DNA of 64,000 nt from Endozoicomonas sp965198415. GTDB taxonomy: Bacteria > Pseudomonadota > Gammaproteobacteria > Pseudomonadales > Endozoicomonadaceae. Positions within the stretch are counted from its first letter, which is position 1; every line of letters starts with the position of its first letter. Shown piece by piece: positions 17,574 through 25,833 of this stretch. The stretch lies in the NCBI GenBank assembly GCA_965198415.1, contig CBDAPN010000028.1:186001-250000 (forward strand), in the 5' to 3' direction. A program made the translations under genes and the position numbers. Below the pieces are notes generated by a model. The model worked only from the letters and a program-made list of their open reading frames with translations. It did not search any database and was not told where the DNA came from.

Positions 17574-18563
17574 TCAAAAGTGAGTGTAGGCTTTATCGGT
17601 TAACACATCGCCCTGCGGATTTTTTATGGAACCTGCATCTTTCGTTATTTGACCAATGCAGGTTATGCGGCATCCATCGTCCAATGTGGCCGGAAGCTTT
17701 TTCGCCAGATCATGGGGAATGGTAAAGCAAAGCTCGTAATCGTCGCCACCAGTTAAGGCCAGCTTTGTTGCTGAACTTTGGTCATGGGTGTGACTGAGGG
17801 CGTCTGATTTGGGCACCAGCTCCGGTGCGATGACTGCACCTACGTTGCTAGCTTCAAGGATGTGCCGCAGGTCTCCGAGTAAGCCGTCGGAAATATCCAC
17901 CGCAGATGTTGCTCCTGCTTTGCGTAACCATTGCCCGGCAAATAGGCGCGGGGACGGATACCAGTAGCGGCTGAGCAGTCGTTTCAGGTGTTCATCGCCG
18001 CAGTTTTCAGGGGTTTCACCGTTTAAAACATAGGGGATGGCGCTAGCCGCATCGCCCAGCGTGCCAGTGACGCAGATCATGTCGCCGGGTTTGGCACCGC
18101 TGCGTAATAGTGCTTTCCCTTTTGGTACCAGCCCCTGAACCTGCAAAGAGAGCGTCAGCGAGCCTTTGGTGGTGTCACCACCGATGAGGGGTAGCCTGAA
18201 TTTTTGCGCCAGCAGAGCCAGCCCGTTAGAAAACTCTTGCAGCCAGAGCTCCGAAACCCTCGGCAGCGTCAGGCCAAGGGTGAAGCTGTGGGGTTCAGCA
18301 CCCATGGCCGCCAGATCGCTAAGATTAACCGCCAAAGCCCGATAACCCAGAGCAAACGGGTCGCAGGTTTTGGGGAAGTGGACCTCCTCAACCAAGGTGT
18401 CCAGCGACTGTGCCAGCTGCATGTTGGCGGGTATATCAAGCAGCGCGCAGTCGTCACCAATGCCCAACAGGTTACTGGTGTACTGCCCTTCAATGTTGGC
18501 GATTTCCGGGCGGGCAAAATAACGTTTTATCAGTTCAAACTCACCCATTTCGACAGTGGCCAT
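17574..18563 (-). CDS. thiL: Thiamine-monophosphate kinase
   Basis: 329 residues. It phosphorylates thiamin monophosphate to the diphosphate coenzyme. Visible: GEFELIKRYF at the start, the nucleotide/metal motif LGIGDDCALL, NLSDLAAMGAEP, GGDTTKG, VTGTLGDAA, and VDISDGLLGDL. The product is the coenzyme needed by the nearby Dxs. Start at 18563, 69 bases after the nusB stop, in the same unit. Confidence 0.96.
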   Translation of the reverse strand: MATVEMGEFELIKRYFARPEIANIEGQYTSNLLGIGDDCALLDIPANMQLAQSLDTLVEEVHFPKTCDPFALGYRALAVNLSDLAAMGAEPHSFTLGLTLPRVSELWLQEFSNGLALLAQKFRLPLIGGDTTKGSLTLSLQVQGLVPKGKALLRSGAKPGDMICVTGTLGDAASAIPYVLNGETPENCGDEHLKRLLSRYWYPSPRLFAGQWLRKAGATSAVDISDGLLGDLRHILEASNVGAVIAPELVPKSDALSHTHDQSSATKLALTGGDDYELCFTIPHDLAKKLPATLDDGCRITCIGQITKDAGSIKNPQGDVLTDKAYTHF

Positions 18564-18632
18564 AGTTCCCCGGTTAGTTATTACGCTTCAGCCCATAATC
18601 CAAGCATTATCTGAAAATGGCGGCGAGTTTGC

Positions 18633-19133
18633 TTACTTTTTACGAAAAGTTTTGACTTCATCGGCGCGTAGCCTGGGTGCCAGTTTATCAAGGATGCCGT
18701 TAATGTAGCGGTGTGAGTCTTGGGCACCAAAACGTTTGGCCAGCTCAATCGCTTCATTAATGACCACGCGATAGGGCACATCTTTGCGGTTCATCAGCTC
18801 AAAGCAACCAATACGCAGGGCGGCCAGTTCGACCGGGTCAAGCTGGCTGATCTGCCGATCAAGGACGACGGACATGGCATCGTCCAGCCGGCTTACCTGT
18901 CCGGCGACACCGTGAATGATGCCGCTGAAATAGCCGTCATCCACTTTGCCAAAGTCATTATCGGCGCGAAACTGCGCTTCAATTTGGATCAGTGGTGATT
19001 GGGCAATTTGCCACTGGTATAAAGCCTGTAGTGCTAGCTGCCGGGCTCTTCTGCGCGCCGATGGTCTGGCCCGGTCGGCACTTTTGCGTTTTAAGGTTTC
19101 ACCTTGTGGGTTGTTCATTGGCGAGGTGCTCAC
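18633..19133 (-). CDS. nusB: Transcription antitermination factor NusB
   Basis: 166 residues. All-helical NusB fold: RRRARQLALQALYQW at the RNA-binding N-terminus, then LDPVELAALRIGCFEL, YRVVINEAIELAKRFG and YINGILDKLAP. It binds boxA RNA with NusE for rRNA antitermination. The 20 N-terminal residues are an extra basic extension. ribH normally precedes it; here a 250-base gap with a terminator is found instead. Confidence 0.95.
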   Translation of the reverse strand: MSTSPMNNPQGETLKRKSADRARPSARRRARQLALQALYQWQIAQSPLIQIEAQFRADNDFGKVDDGYFSGIIHGVAGQVSRLDDAMSVVLDRQISQLDPVELAALRIGCFELMNRKDVPYRVVINEAIELAKRFGAQDSHRYINGILDKLAPRLRADEVKTFRKK

Positions 19134-19334
19134 CTCAAGCCTCCAGTCTGTTGAATAGGAATTTGATTAGAAAGTGCTGCCCACGCACCGTTGCAAATTG
19201 ATTGCAGTCAAGCGGTTCCAGATCCATTGGGAGCAGCAAAAGGGCGTGGATTTTACTATCACAAGTTAGTCTGTGACAGTCTTTTAAACCATTCGTTAAA
19301 AACGTAAAGAAATTGCACTTTACCACAAGCTGAA

Positions 19335-19366
19335 TAAAACGATGGGCAAAACTGCACGCCCATCGT
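19335..19366 (-). terminator. Terminator downstream of ribBA
   Basis: Read on the minus strand: ACGATGGGC, a ten-base loop, GCCCATCGT, then TTTATT. It stands where ribH would be expected and separates ribBA from nusB. The rest of the ribBA-nusB gap (19134-19334) holds no detectable ribH remnant. Confidence 0.75.
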
Positions 19367-19382
19367 AATCAAGGACTGTAAT

Positions 19383-20495
19383 TTACTCGCCAAATGGCAG
19401 ATATTCCACCACTTCAAGGTCAAAGCCTGAAAGTGCTGCAAAGCGAATCGGTGAGCTGAGCAGCCGCATCTTGCCAACGCCGAGATCTCGTAAAATCTGC
19501 GAGCCGGTACCAATGGCCTGATAGGCTCTGGACATTCCGTCTGATGAGCGTTCATTACTGTAAAAGAAGCGATTCAGCGCGGCACCTAACCCCTGATGGC
19601 TTTCGGAATCCAGTAAAACCACCACCCCTGCACCCTCTTGCGCTACTTTTTCCAGCGCCTTGTGCAGCGACCAACCTTGGCGGCCACCAGTGTGGGCGCC
19701 CAGCAGATCACGAAACGGCTCCATGGCGTGTACCCGCACCAGCGTTGGGGATTCGGGGGTGATGTAGCCTTTGCTCAGTGCCAGATGTTTGCAGTCGTCG
19801 ATGGAGTCCTGATAAACAGAGAGGTCAAACTGACCAAAGTCGGTATCAATACGGCGCTGTTCGATTTTTTCAACGGTTTTTTCATGGAGGATGCGGTAAT
19901 GAATCAGGTCAGCGATGGTGCCGATTTTAACATCGTGCTTCTCGGCGAAGGTTTCCAGATCCGGACGACGAGCCATGGACCCATCTTCATTCATAATTTC
20001 AATAATGGCCGCCGCCGGAGAAAGCCCGGCCAGGCGAGCGAGGTCACAGCCGGCCTCGGTGTGTCCTGCCCGGCTCAACACGCCACCAGGGCGGGCACGC
20101 AAAGGGAAGATATGGCCAGGCTGTACAATGTCTTGTGGGCGGGCATATGGGTCCACCGCCGTCAGAATGGTTTTTGCCCGGTCTTTTGCTGAAATGCCGG
20201 TGGTTACCCCCTCGGCAGCTTCAATGGAGACGGTGAATGGCGTGCCGTAGCCCGACTGATTATCCGTGGCACCCACCATTTGCGGCAGGCCGAGAAAATC
20301 ACATCGCTCACCGGTCAGCGTCAGGCAGAGTAGTCCTCTGGCTTCGCGGGTCATGAAGTTGACAATTTCCGGGGTGATTTTCTCCGCAGCGATGATCAGA
20401 TCACCCTCGTTCTCACGGTCTTCGTCGTCCATCAGGATGACCGGTTTGCCGAGGCGAATGTCCTCAAGAATTTCTTCGATGGTGTGCAGCTGCAT
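19383..20495 (-). CDS. ribBA: 3,4-dihydroxy-2-butanone 4-phosphate synthase with degenerate GTP cyclohydrolase II domain
   Basis: 370 residues. The RibB half (residues 1 to about 200) is intact: VILMDDEDRENEGDLIIAAE, FMTREARGLLCL, and RAGHTEAGCDLARLAGLSP. It makes the four-carbon precursor of riboflavin from ribulose 5-phosphate. The C-terminal half (about 205-370) is RibA-like in outline, but the zinc-cysteine cluster is replaced by a segment without cysteines (EPFRDLLGAHTGG) and the catalytic stretch is altered. It is therefore probably monofunctional, which is common in gammaproteobacteria. It follows ribD after 139 bases; ribE, usually located between them, is not there. Confidence 0.94.
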   Translation of the reverse strand: MQLHTIEEILEDIRLGKPVILMDDEDRENEGDLIIAAEKITPEIVNFMTREARGLLCLTLTGERCDFLGLPQMVGATDNQSGYGTPFTVSIEAAEGVTTGISAKDRAKTILTAVDPYARPQDIVQPGHIFPLRARPGGVLSRAGHTEAGCDLARLAGLSPAAAIIEIMNEDGSMARRPDLETFAEKHDVKIGTIADLIHYRILHEKTVEKIEQRRIDTDFGQFDLSVYQDSIDDCKHLALSKGYITPESPTLVRVHAMEPFRDLLGAHTGGRQGWSLHKALEKVAQEGAGVVVLLDSESHQGLGAALNRFFYSNERSSDGMSRAYQAIGTGSQILRDLGVGKMRLLSSPIRFAALSGFDLEVVEYLPFGE

Positions 20496-20634
20496 AGTGT
20501 CCCTCTGGAATCGTTACCGACGTAATTTTTTCATCAGCCATTTTATTACCAGACTGCTGGCAGTCGTAGCGCTGTGCGATGGCTATTCTACCCTTTTCGT
20601 CATGGGTGAACAGCTGTTTGCTGACCGACTGTTG

Positions 20635-21771
20635 TTATTTACGCTGGATTTTTCCCGGATGATCAGTTACCGGCCGGGCGGTAATCTTCCAGTCGTTGCC
20701 GACGGCACGAATATCGCGAATGGTCAGGGCTTGTTTCTCTGCCATGCTTTTAAAGGGCAAATCCACCAAAGGGCGGGCGTCTGAGCCCATCAGCACTGGC
20801 GCCATAAACATAATCAGCTCATCAATTAAGCCTGCATTAAGCATGCTGCCCGCCAGCTTCGCTCCGGTTTCCAGCAGCACTTCGTTGCACTGCCTTTTGC
20901 CCAACTCTGTCAGGACGTGATGCAGGTTAATTTCATCAACAACCATCACTTCAGCTCCGGCCTGTTCAAGCTGCTGCTTTTTTTTCGGGCAGGCGTTTGT
21001 GGTGGTGACGATCAGGCAGTGGCCGGGGCCGGAAATGACCTTGGCCGTAACGGGTGTTTTAAGCGTGGTGTCCAGCACCACTCGCAGCGGCTGACGCTGA
21101 CAGATGCTCTCGGCGTCGGGCAGCGGAAGTTGTGCAGCGCGAAGGGTTAATGCTGAGTTGTCCTGTAAAATGGAGCCAACGCCACACATAATGGCGCAAC
21201 TTTGGGCTCTGAGTTTTTGCACTTCGCTGCGAGCTTCAGGGCCGGTGATCCATTGCGACTCACCGTTGGCCATGGCGGTTCGCCCATCAAGGCTCATGGC
21301 CAGTTTGGCACGCACCAGAGGAAGGCCAGTGGACATTCTTTTCAAAAATCCTTCGTTTAACGCCCTCGCTTCAGCGGCCAGAACACCGCTTTTAACCTCA
21401 ATACCGGCTGCTTGCAACCGAGCCAGCCCCTGACCGCATACCTTTGGGTTGTCATCCGTCACCGCCACCACAACTTTGGCAACCCCCGCCTTTATAAGCG
21501 CTTCAGCACAAGGTGGCGTGCGCCCAAAATGGCTGCAGGGCTCCAGTGTGACAAAAGCGGTTGCGCCCTTGGCGCGGCTGCCTGCACTTTGCAGGGCGAA
21601 TACTTCGGCGTGGGGCTCTCCGGCGCGTTTATGGAAGCCTTCTCCAACAACCTGTCCGTTTGCATCAACAATGACGCAGCCGACTCTGGGGTTAGGCATT
21701 GTGGTATACCACCCGTTGCGAGCCAGTGCTATGGCTCTTGCCATGTGTTGGCAGTCACTCGCCTCTGACAT
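20635..21771 (-). CDS. ribD: Bifunctional diaminohydroxyphosphoribosylaminopyrimidine deaminase / 5-amino-6-(5-phosphoribosylamino)uracil reductase
   Basis: 378 residues. The N-terminal cytidine-deaminase-like domain has the zinc motifs HAEVFALQ and PCSHFGRTPPCAEALI. The C-terminal reductase domain (from about residue 150) shows RAKLAMSLDGRTAM and VLLETGAKLAGSML. It carries out the second and third steps of the pyrimidine branch of riboflavin synthesis. It heads the ribD-ribBA unit. Upstream a strong terminator separates it from the avidin gene; nrdR, often located here, is absent. Confidence 0.95.
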   Translation of the reverse strand: MSEASDCQHMARAIALARNGWYTTMPNPRVGCVIVDANGQVVGEGFHKRAGEPHAEVFALQSAGSRAKGATAFVTLEPCSHFGRTPPCAEALIKAGVAKVVVAVTDDNPKVCGQGLARLQAAGIEVKSGVLAAEARALNEGFLKRMSTGLPLVRAKLAMSLDGRTAMANGESQWITGPEARSEVQKLRAQSCAIMCGVGSILQDNSALTLRAAQLPLPDAESICQRQPLRVVLDTTLKTPVTAKVISGPGHCLIVTTTNACPKKKQQLEQAGAEVMVVDEINLHHVLTELGKRQCNEVLLETGAKLAGSMLNAGLIDELIMFMAPVLMGSDARPLVDLPFKSMAEKQALTIRDIRAVGNDWKITARPVTDHPGKIQRK

Positions 21772-21805
21772 TGTCGTCTCCTTTGGGTGTTTTCAAAAGA
21801 TGTAA

Positions 21806-21854
21806 GCCATAGATAAAAAAGGAGGCGCAAATGGCCTCCTTTTTTATCTATGGC
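21806..21854. terminator. Perfect 21-bp inverted repeat, probable terminator of the avidin gene
   Basis: GCCATAGATAAAAAAGGAGG-C pairs without mismatch with the reverse arm ending TTTTTTATCTATGGC; the loop is seven bases. The GC core flanked by A/T runs works in both directions. It lies between the avidin gene stop and the ribD start, so it should end the avidin transcript and insulate ribD. Confidence 0.8.
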
Positions 21855-21953
21855 TTTAAAAATTGCATAACGGTATCAGTCGCTATGCCAAATAACAATG
21901 TTAAGGCGGTTTAGTGAGCACAGGGTGCTTTCAACCATCGGATTATATGTTTT

Positions 21954-22391
21954 TTATTCAGGCGTAAAAATATCGCTGTTTGTTGAGATGTGATCCCAGC
22001 GGTAATTAGAGTCAGCTTTCGTTAAATGCCATACGGTCTGTATGGTGGGCATTTCATCTTTTAAGTAGCAATAACCACTCCAGGAAGCGATGCTGCCATA
22101 ATCTCCCCAGTTCACAGAAAAAGCGATTGGGTGAACACTGTCTTTCTTTTTACCTGAGAGCTGGTTGTTAACCCAGCCACTTACTTCATATGTTTGACCC
22201 TTTGTACCTTCTGCAGAAATGTAGTCACCGGACATTTTTCCGGTATGGGGGTCTACGGATTTTATGGTGAGCGTTGATTTTACTTGATTGACCCAAGTCC
22301 CTACCATGTTTGAACAGGTTGGTTGATTTGCTGTTGCTGATTGTACTAAACAAAAACTGAGTGGAATTAAGAATAATTTTTTCGCTAGCAT
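21954..22391 (-). CDS. Secreted avidin-family biotin-binding protein
   Basis: 145 residues. A Sec signal peptide (residues 1-21, cleavage after ATA) is followed by an avidin/streptavidin barrel. GTWVNQ, then S39 and SGDYISAEG, VNWGDY, IASWSGYCY, TVWHLT and SDIFTPE line up in order with streptavidin. By alignment to streptavidin the biotin contacts N23, S27, Y43, S45, W79, S88, W92, W108, L110, W120 and D128 correspond to N35, S39, Y57, S59, W95, S100, W104, W121, L123, W132 and D140, all kept. L25 and T90 are replaced by V37 and A102. C26 and C108 occupy the positions of the chicken avidin disulfide. W132, the residue that reaches into a neighbouring subunit in streptavidin, suggests a multimer. 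GAGG lies 8 bases before the ATG. Confidence 0.92.
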   Translation of the reverse strand: MLAKKLFLIPLSFCLVQSATANQPTCSNMVGTWVNQVKSTLTIKSVDPHTGKMSGDYISAEGTKGQTYEVSGWVNNQLSGKKKDSVHPIAFSVNWGDYGSIASWSGYCYLKDEMPTIQTVWHLTKADSNYRWDHISTNSDIFTPE

Positions 22392-22488
22392 GAGATCAGC
22401 CTCACTTGAATAAATACCAAAGCAAGGTTGAGTGTTGTAGATATTTGCAAGTTATGCAAAATTTTTTTACTACGCTGAGTATGGCGTT

Positions 22489-22710
22489 TCACGATACTCC
22501 TTTTCCAATCCATCGTTTTAGTAAGTAATAACCAATTTTGCCCGTAAAGCAGCCAGATAAGCCTGTTAAGCCATAAAAAATAATGGTTTTTACAGCCCTG
22601 CTCAGGTTATAGGTTAGTAGGTGCCAGCCAAATTCCAGCTTAAATTTCTCCAGACCCATACGACGAAAGTAGTTTGTTAAAACATTTAGCATCCAGTAAC
22701 ATCTCATCAA
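22489..22710 (-). pseudogene. Probable remnant of an IS transposase C-terminus
   Basis: A 73-residue frame. Its segment GLEKFKLEFGWHLLTYNLSR resembles the final helix of DDE transposases (pattern LxxxxxEFxLxxLAYNLxR). Nothing upstream restores a catalytic domain, and no terminal inverted repeats were found. The end of the frame (YYLLKRWIGKG) may be chance sequence. It could also be a small unrelated gene. Confidence 0.4.
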
Positions 22711-22956
22711 CGGCTGAAGCAGGTAAACATCAAATTCATTGTACTACTAACGAATAGTTTTAAAATTATTAAACGATGGCTGTAAGATTTGATTTATAAA
22801 ATGGTTTATCTAATGCTATTTCTTTTCAAACTACCGCTAACACTAGGTGGTAGGGTAGATTGAACCCGTGCCTATTATCAGGCAGCCTTCTGGAAACCTA
22901 TAATCGACTGAGCTAAAGTGATCGGGCTTTTCATTAAATAATTTTCAGGTAATAGC

Positions 22957-23838
22957 ATGAATTACGTATCAACAGGTGTTTTTTACTTAGGCAGCGCTGC
23001 TTTTAATGCCGCTAAGTTAGTTGTTCAAGTACCGGTTCAGGCAGCAGTCTGGTTTTACGGTAAAGCTACTTATGCAATTAATGCAGTACAAGAGCAATAC
23101 ACATCCGATCGGCCAGGGAGTACTCCCCAGCAAAAAAAAATCGCTAATCGTAAGATTTTATCATCCGATTCACCGCAACCAAATCAGCTTAATAGAGAAC
23201 GTCTGGAGGGTGAACATAACGTTCGAGAAGAGTTGCCGTCAAATAGTAAGGCACAGAACACTGGCGACAATGAAGTGATTAAAATGATTGATGGGGTTTC
23301 GGTAACGGATGCATTCAACAATTTATCGCATGACTACAAAATGTTAAGAGAAACTTTTGAAAATTTAGAAGGCGCTATTCATTCTGCCTATGAAAAAGTC
23401 GATGATAATTTCTCAACTTTGGCAGTTGCCGAGCTGCAAGGTGATTTTTTATTCAACATAAGAATAAAGACGATAATGAGAAATAACGGCCTTGCTTCAA
23501 CACGTGAGGTTGATGAAATATTGTTATTCGAAAACAAAGCTTCAATAATCGATATAACCAAAAAATATCTCACAAACCTGAAAAGTGAAGGGGGGGTGGT
23601 ACTGCCTGATATCTGTGAAATAATAGAATCTATAAAAGAGGTTGAGCAAAATCTCACTGAAATTAAAAAGCAAGGTGAAGCCTCTCTAACCAAAGAACGA
23701 CTAGTTGAATTTGAAAATAGGTTATCTTCTATAAAAAATATTCCATATGAATTAAAACGTATGATTGAAGTTTACGAGAGACTGTATATGATCGCAAGTG
23801 AGCTTATTGAAGATGACGATTCTATATCAACTGAGTGA
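22957..23838 (+). CDS. Hypothetical protein with hydrophobic N-terminus and coiled-coil body
   Basis: I do not recognise this 293-residue protein. AGGT lies 9 bases before the ATG. Residues about 5-42 are hydrophobic/amphipathic with small residues (GVFYLGSAAFNAAKLVV and following), more like a membrane-inserting helix pair than a cleaved signal. A polar, low-complexity linker (residues 45-105) follows. The rest is predicted helical, with coiled-coil-like stretches (IIESIKEVEQNLTEIKKQGE). It is AT-richer than the fumarase and rib genes nearby. A secreted effector or a membrane-associated structural protein would be possible, but neither is shown. Confidence 0.6.
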   Translation: MNYVSTGVFYLGSAAFNAAKLVVQVPVQAAVWFYGKATYAINAVQEQYTSDRPGSTPQQKKIANRKILSSDSPQPNQLNRERLEGEHNVREELPSNSKAQNTGDNEVIKMIDGVSVTDAFNNLSHDYKMLRETFENLEGAIHSAYEKVDDNFSTLAVAELQGDFLFNIRIKTIMRNNGLASTREVDEILLFENKASIIDITKKYLTNLKSEGGVVLPDICEIIESIKEVEQNLTEIKKQGEASLTKERLVEFENRLSSIKNIPYELKRMIEVYERLYMIASELIEDDDSISTE

Positions 23839-23946
23839 GAGGCTTTTACAAAAAACCGTCACTTTCATAAATTGCAGCTAAGCATTTAACTTGCTAAAAA
23901 GTTACCAGACGCGCCAGCGTCCAGTAAAAAAATCGATGTGACAGAG

Positions 23947-23974
23947 AAAAGACAGTCTGAAAAATCAGACTGTC
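23947..23974 (-). terminator. Terminator of the fumarase gene
   Basis: Ten-bp stem GACAGTCTGA / TCAGACTGTC with an AAAA loop. On the minus strand it is followed by TTTTCTC. It begins 25 bases after the fumarase stop. Confidence 0.8.
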
Positions 23975-23998
23975 GATGCCGCTTAATGCTGTGGGTGA

Positions 23999-25519
23999 TT
24001 ATTTGATCGCCAACAGCTGCTCCTCAATTTTCTGCTTCCAGATTTGCGGCCCGGTTTGATGCACAGATTCACCACGGCTATCCACCGCTACCGTCACCGG
24101 CATGTCTTTAACCTCAAACTCGTAGATAGCTTCCATGCCCAGCTCCGCAAAGGCCAGCACTTTGGCTTTTTTAACCGCCTGAGAAACCAGATAGGCCGCA
24201 CCACCGACTGCAATAAGGTAGACAGACTCATTATCTTTAATGGCATCAATGGCCGTTGCACCACGCTCCGCTTTACCGATCATGCCGGCGAGCTTCGTGG
24301 TTTCAAGCATGGTGCGGGTAAATTTATCCATACGCGTGGAGGTGGTCGGGCCTGCCGGGCCTACGGCTTCATCACGTACCGGGTCAACCGGGCCGACGTA
24401 GTAAATGAAGCGCCCTTTGAGATCCACCGGTAGCTCTTCGCCGTTATTGATCATATCTACCATGCGTTTATGGGCTGCATCACGGCCGGTAAGAATTTTG
24501 CCCGATAGCAACACCGTGTCGCCGGGTTGCCAGCTTTTGATGTCGTCATGGCTTAATTCATCAACATTAACTTTACGAACCCCATCGCCCATATCCATGC
24601 TGATTTGTGGGTAGGCATCAATGTTTGGCGCTTGCTGATATACCGGGCCACTGCCGTTTAAAGTGAAGTGGGCGTGACGGGTGGCAGCGCAGTTAGGGAT
24701 CATTGCCACAGGCAGGGAGGCGGCGTGGGTGGGGTAGTCTTTGATTTTGACATCCAAAACGGTGGTCAGGCCACCTAGCCCCTGAGCGCCAATCCCCAGC
24801 TTATTAACTTCGTCCATAATCTCAAGACGCAGCTCTTGCGCACGATTTTTTGGGCCTTGCTCGCGTAGGTGGTGAATGTCGATGGGTTCCATCAAAGCCT
24901 CTTTGGCCATGAGCATGGCTTTTTCGGCGGTACCGCCAATGCCGATGCCGAGCATACCCGGTGGGCACCAGCCAGCGCCCATAGTGGGGACGGTTTTTTT
25001 CACCCACTCAACAATGCTGTCAGACGGATTGAGCATGGCCATTTTCGATTTGTTCTCCGACCCACCGCCTTTGGCGGCCAGCTCTACCTCAACGGTGTCA
25101 CCGGGTACCATGGTCATGTGAATAACCGCTGGCGTGTTGTCTTTGGTGTTTTTGCGTGCACCAGCGGGGTCTTCAAGCACTGAGGCGCGCAATACGTTAT
25201 CCGGGTGGGTGTAGGCGCGGCGAACACCTTCGTTAATTAGTGCTTCAATGGAGCGCTCTGTAGCAAAACGTACGTTCATGCCCACGCGCACAAAGACGGT
25301 AACGATGCCGGTATCCTGACAGATTGGCCGCTTACCGAGAGCGCACATTCTGGAGTTGATCAGAATTTGAGCCATGGCGTCTTTTGCCGCTTTGGACTCT
25401 TCTTTTTGATACGCCTCATACACCGCTTCAATAAAGTCGGTAGGGTGGTAATAAGAGATAAACTGCAGTGCGTCTGCGACGCTAAGAATCAGATCGTCTT
25501 CTTGAATCACAACACTCAT
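23999..25519 (-). CDS. fumA: Class I (iron-sulfur) fumarate hydratase
   Basis: 506 residues from the ATG at 25519, which has AGGGG 8 bases upstream; a TTG start at 25564 without such a site is less likely. It interconverts fumarate and malate in the citric acid cycle. Cysteines for the catalytic [4Fe-4S] cluster lie in KRPICQDTGIV, GAGWCPPGMLGIGIGG and IPNCAATRHAHF. The C-terminal beta domain has GPAGPTTSTRMDKF and the family motif AVGGAAYLVSQA. It is oxygen-sensitive in known members. It is divergent from the ferredoxin gene, and three palindromic 18-base repeats lie upstream. Confidence 0.95.
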   Translation of the reverse strand: MSVVIQEDDLILSVADALQFISYYHPTDFIEAVYEAYQKEESKAAKDAMAQILINSRMCALGKRPICQDTGIVTVFVRVGMNVRFATERSIEALINEGVRRAYTHPDNVLRASVLEDPAGARKNTKDNTPAVIHMTMVPGDTVEVELAAKGGGSENKSKMAMLNPSDSIVEWVKKTVPTMGAGWCPPGMLGIGIGGTAEKAMLMAKEALMEPIDIHHLREQGPKNRAQELRLEIMDEVNKLGIGAQGLGGLTTVLDVKIKDYPTHAASLPVAMIPNCAATRHAHFTLNGSGPVYQQAPNIDAYPQISMDMGDGVRKVNVDELSHDDIKSWQPGDTVLLSGKILTGRDAAHKRMVDMINNGEELPVDLKGRFIYYVGPVDPVRDEAVGPAGPTTSTRMDKFTRTMLETTKLAGMIGKAERGATAIDAIKDNESVYLIAVGGAAYLVSQAVKKAKVLAFAELGMEAIYEFEVKDMPVTVAVDSRGESVHQTGPQIWKQKIEEQLLAIK

Positions 25520-25583
25520 TTGTTGTCCCCTGAATGTTTCATTCGCAAAAATACCCGGCCACAACCGGGAGCCTCATCAGAGC

Positions 25584-25637
25584 TTCAACCCTGTTAGAGT
25601 CTCAACTTTGTAAAGAGTTTCAACCCCGTAAGGGTTT
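25584..25637. repeat. Three tandem 18-base imperfect palindromes upstream of fumA
   Basis: Units TTCAACCCTGTTAGAGTC, TCAACTTTGTAAAGAGTT and TCAACCCCGTAAGGGTTT follow one another with an 18-base period. Each can fold on itself (for example AACCC-CGTA-GGGTT in unit 3). They lie 65-118 bases upstream of the fumA start, between the two divergent genes, and may be an operator array. Confidence 0.6.
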
Positions 25638-25833
25638 ATTGTTGGCCTTGGATTATACCGGTGCCAAGACGGAATAACATGCCCCGAGCACTGGTGGATA
25701 GAGTTGCTTTTTGGTTTTTTTTCACAGGGAGTATTGAGAATTTTCTGTACCAGACGAAAGCCTGTTTTGTGTCAGCTGTTTTTGAGCAGTACACTTTCTA
25801 AACGTTTTTATTAATCAGTCAGGATTTTTGTTC

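Noticed and set aside
20266..20784. 172-codon plus frame across the ribBA-ribD junction
   Set aside because: Shadow of two well-supported genes on the opposite strand.
19134..21953. FMN riboswitch for the rib genes
   Set aside because: The RFN core motifs are absent upstream of ribD, ribBA and ribA.
25519..25564. Longer fumarase start (TTG at 25564)
   Set aside because: No ribosome binding site; the ATG at 25519 has AGGGG and gives the family's normal N-terminus.
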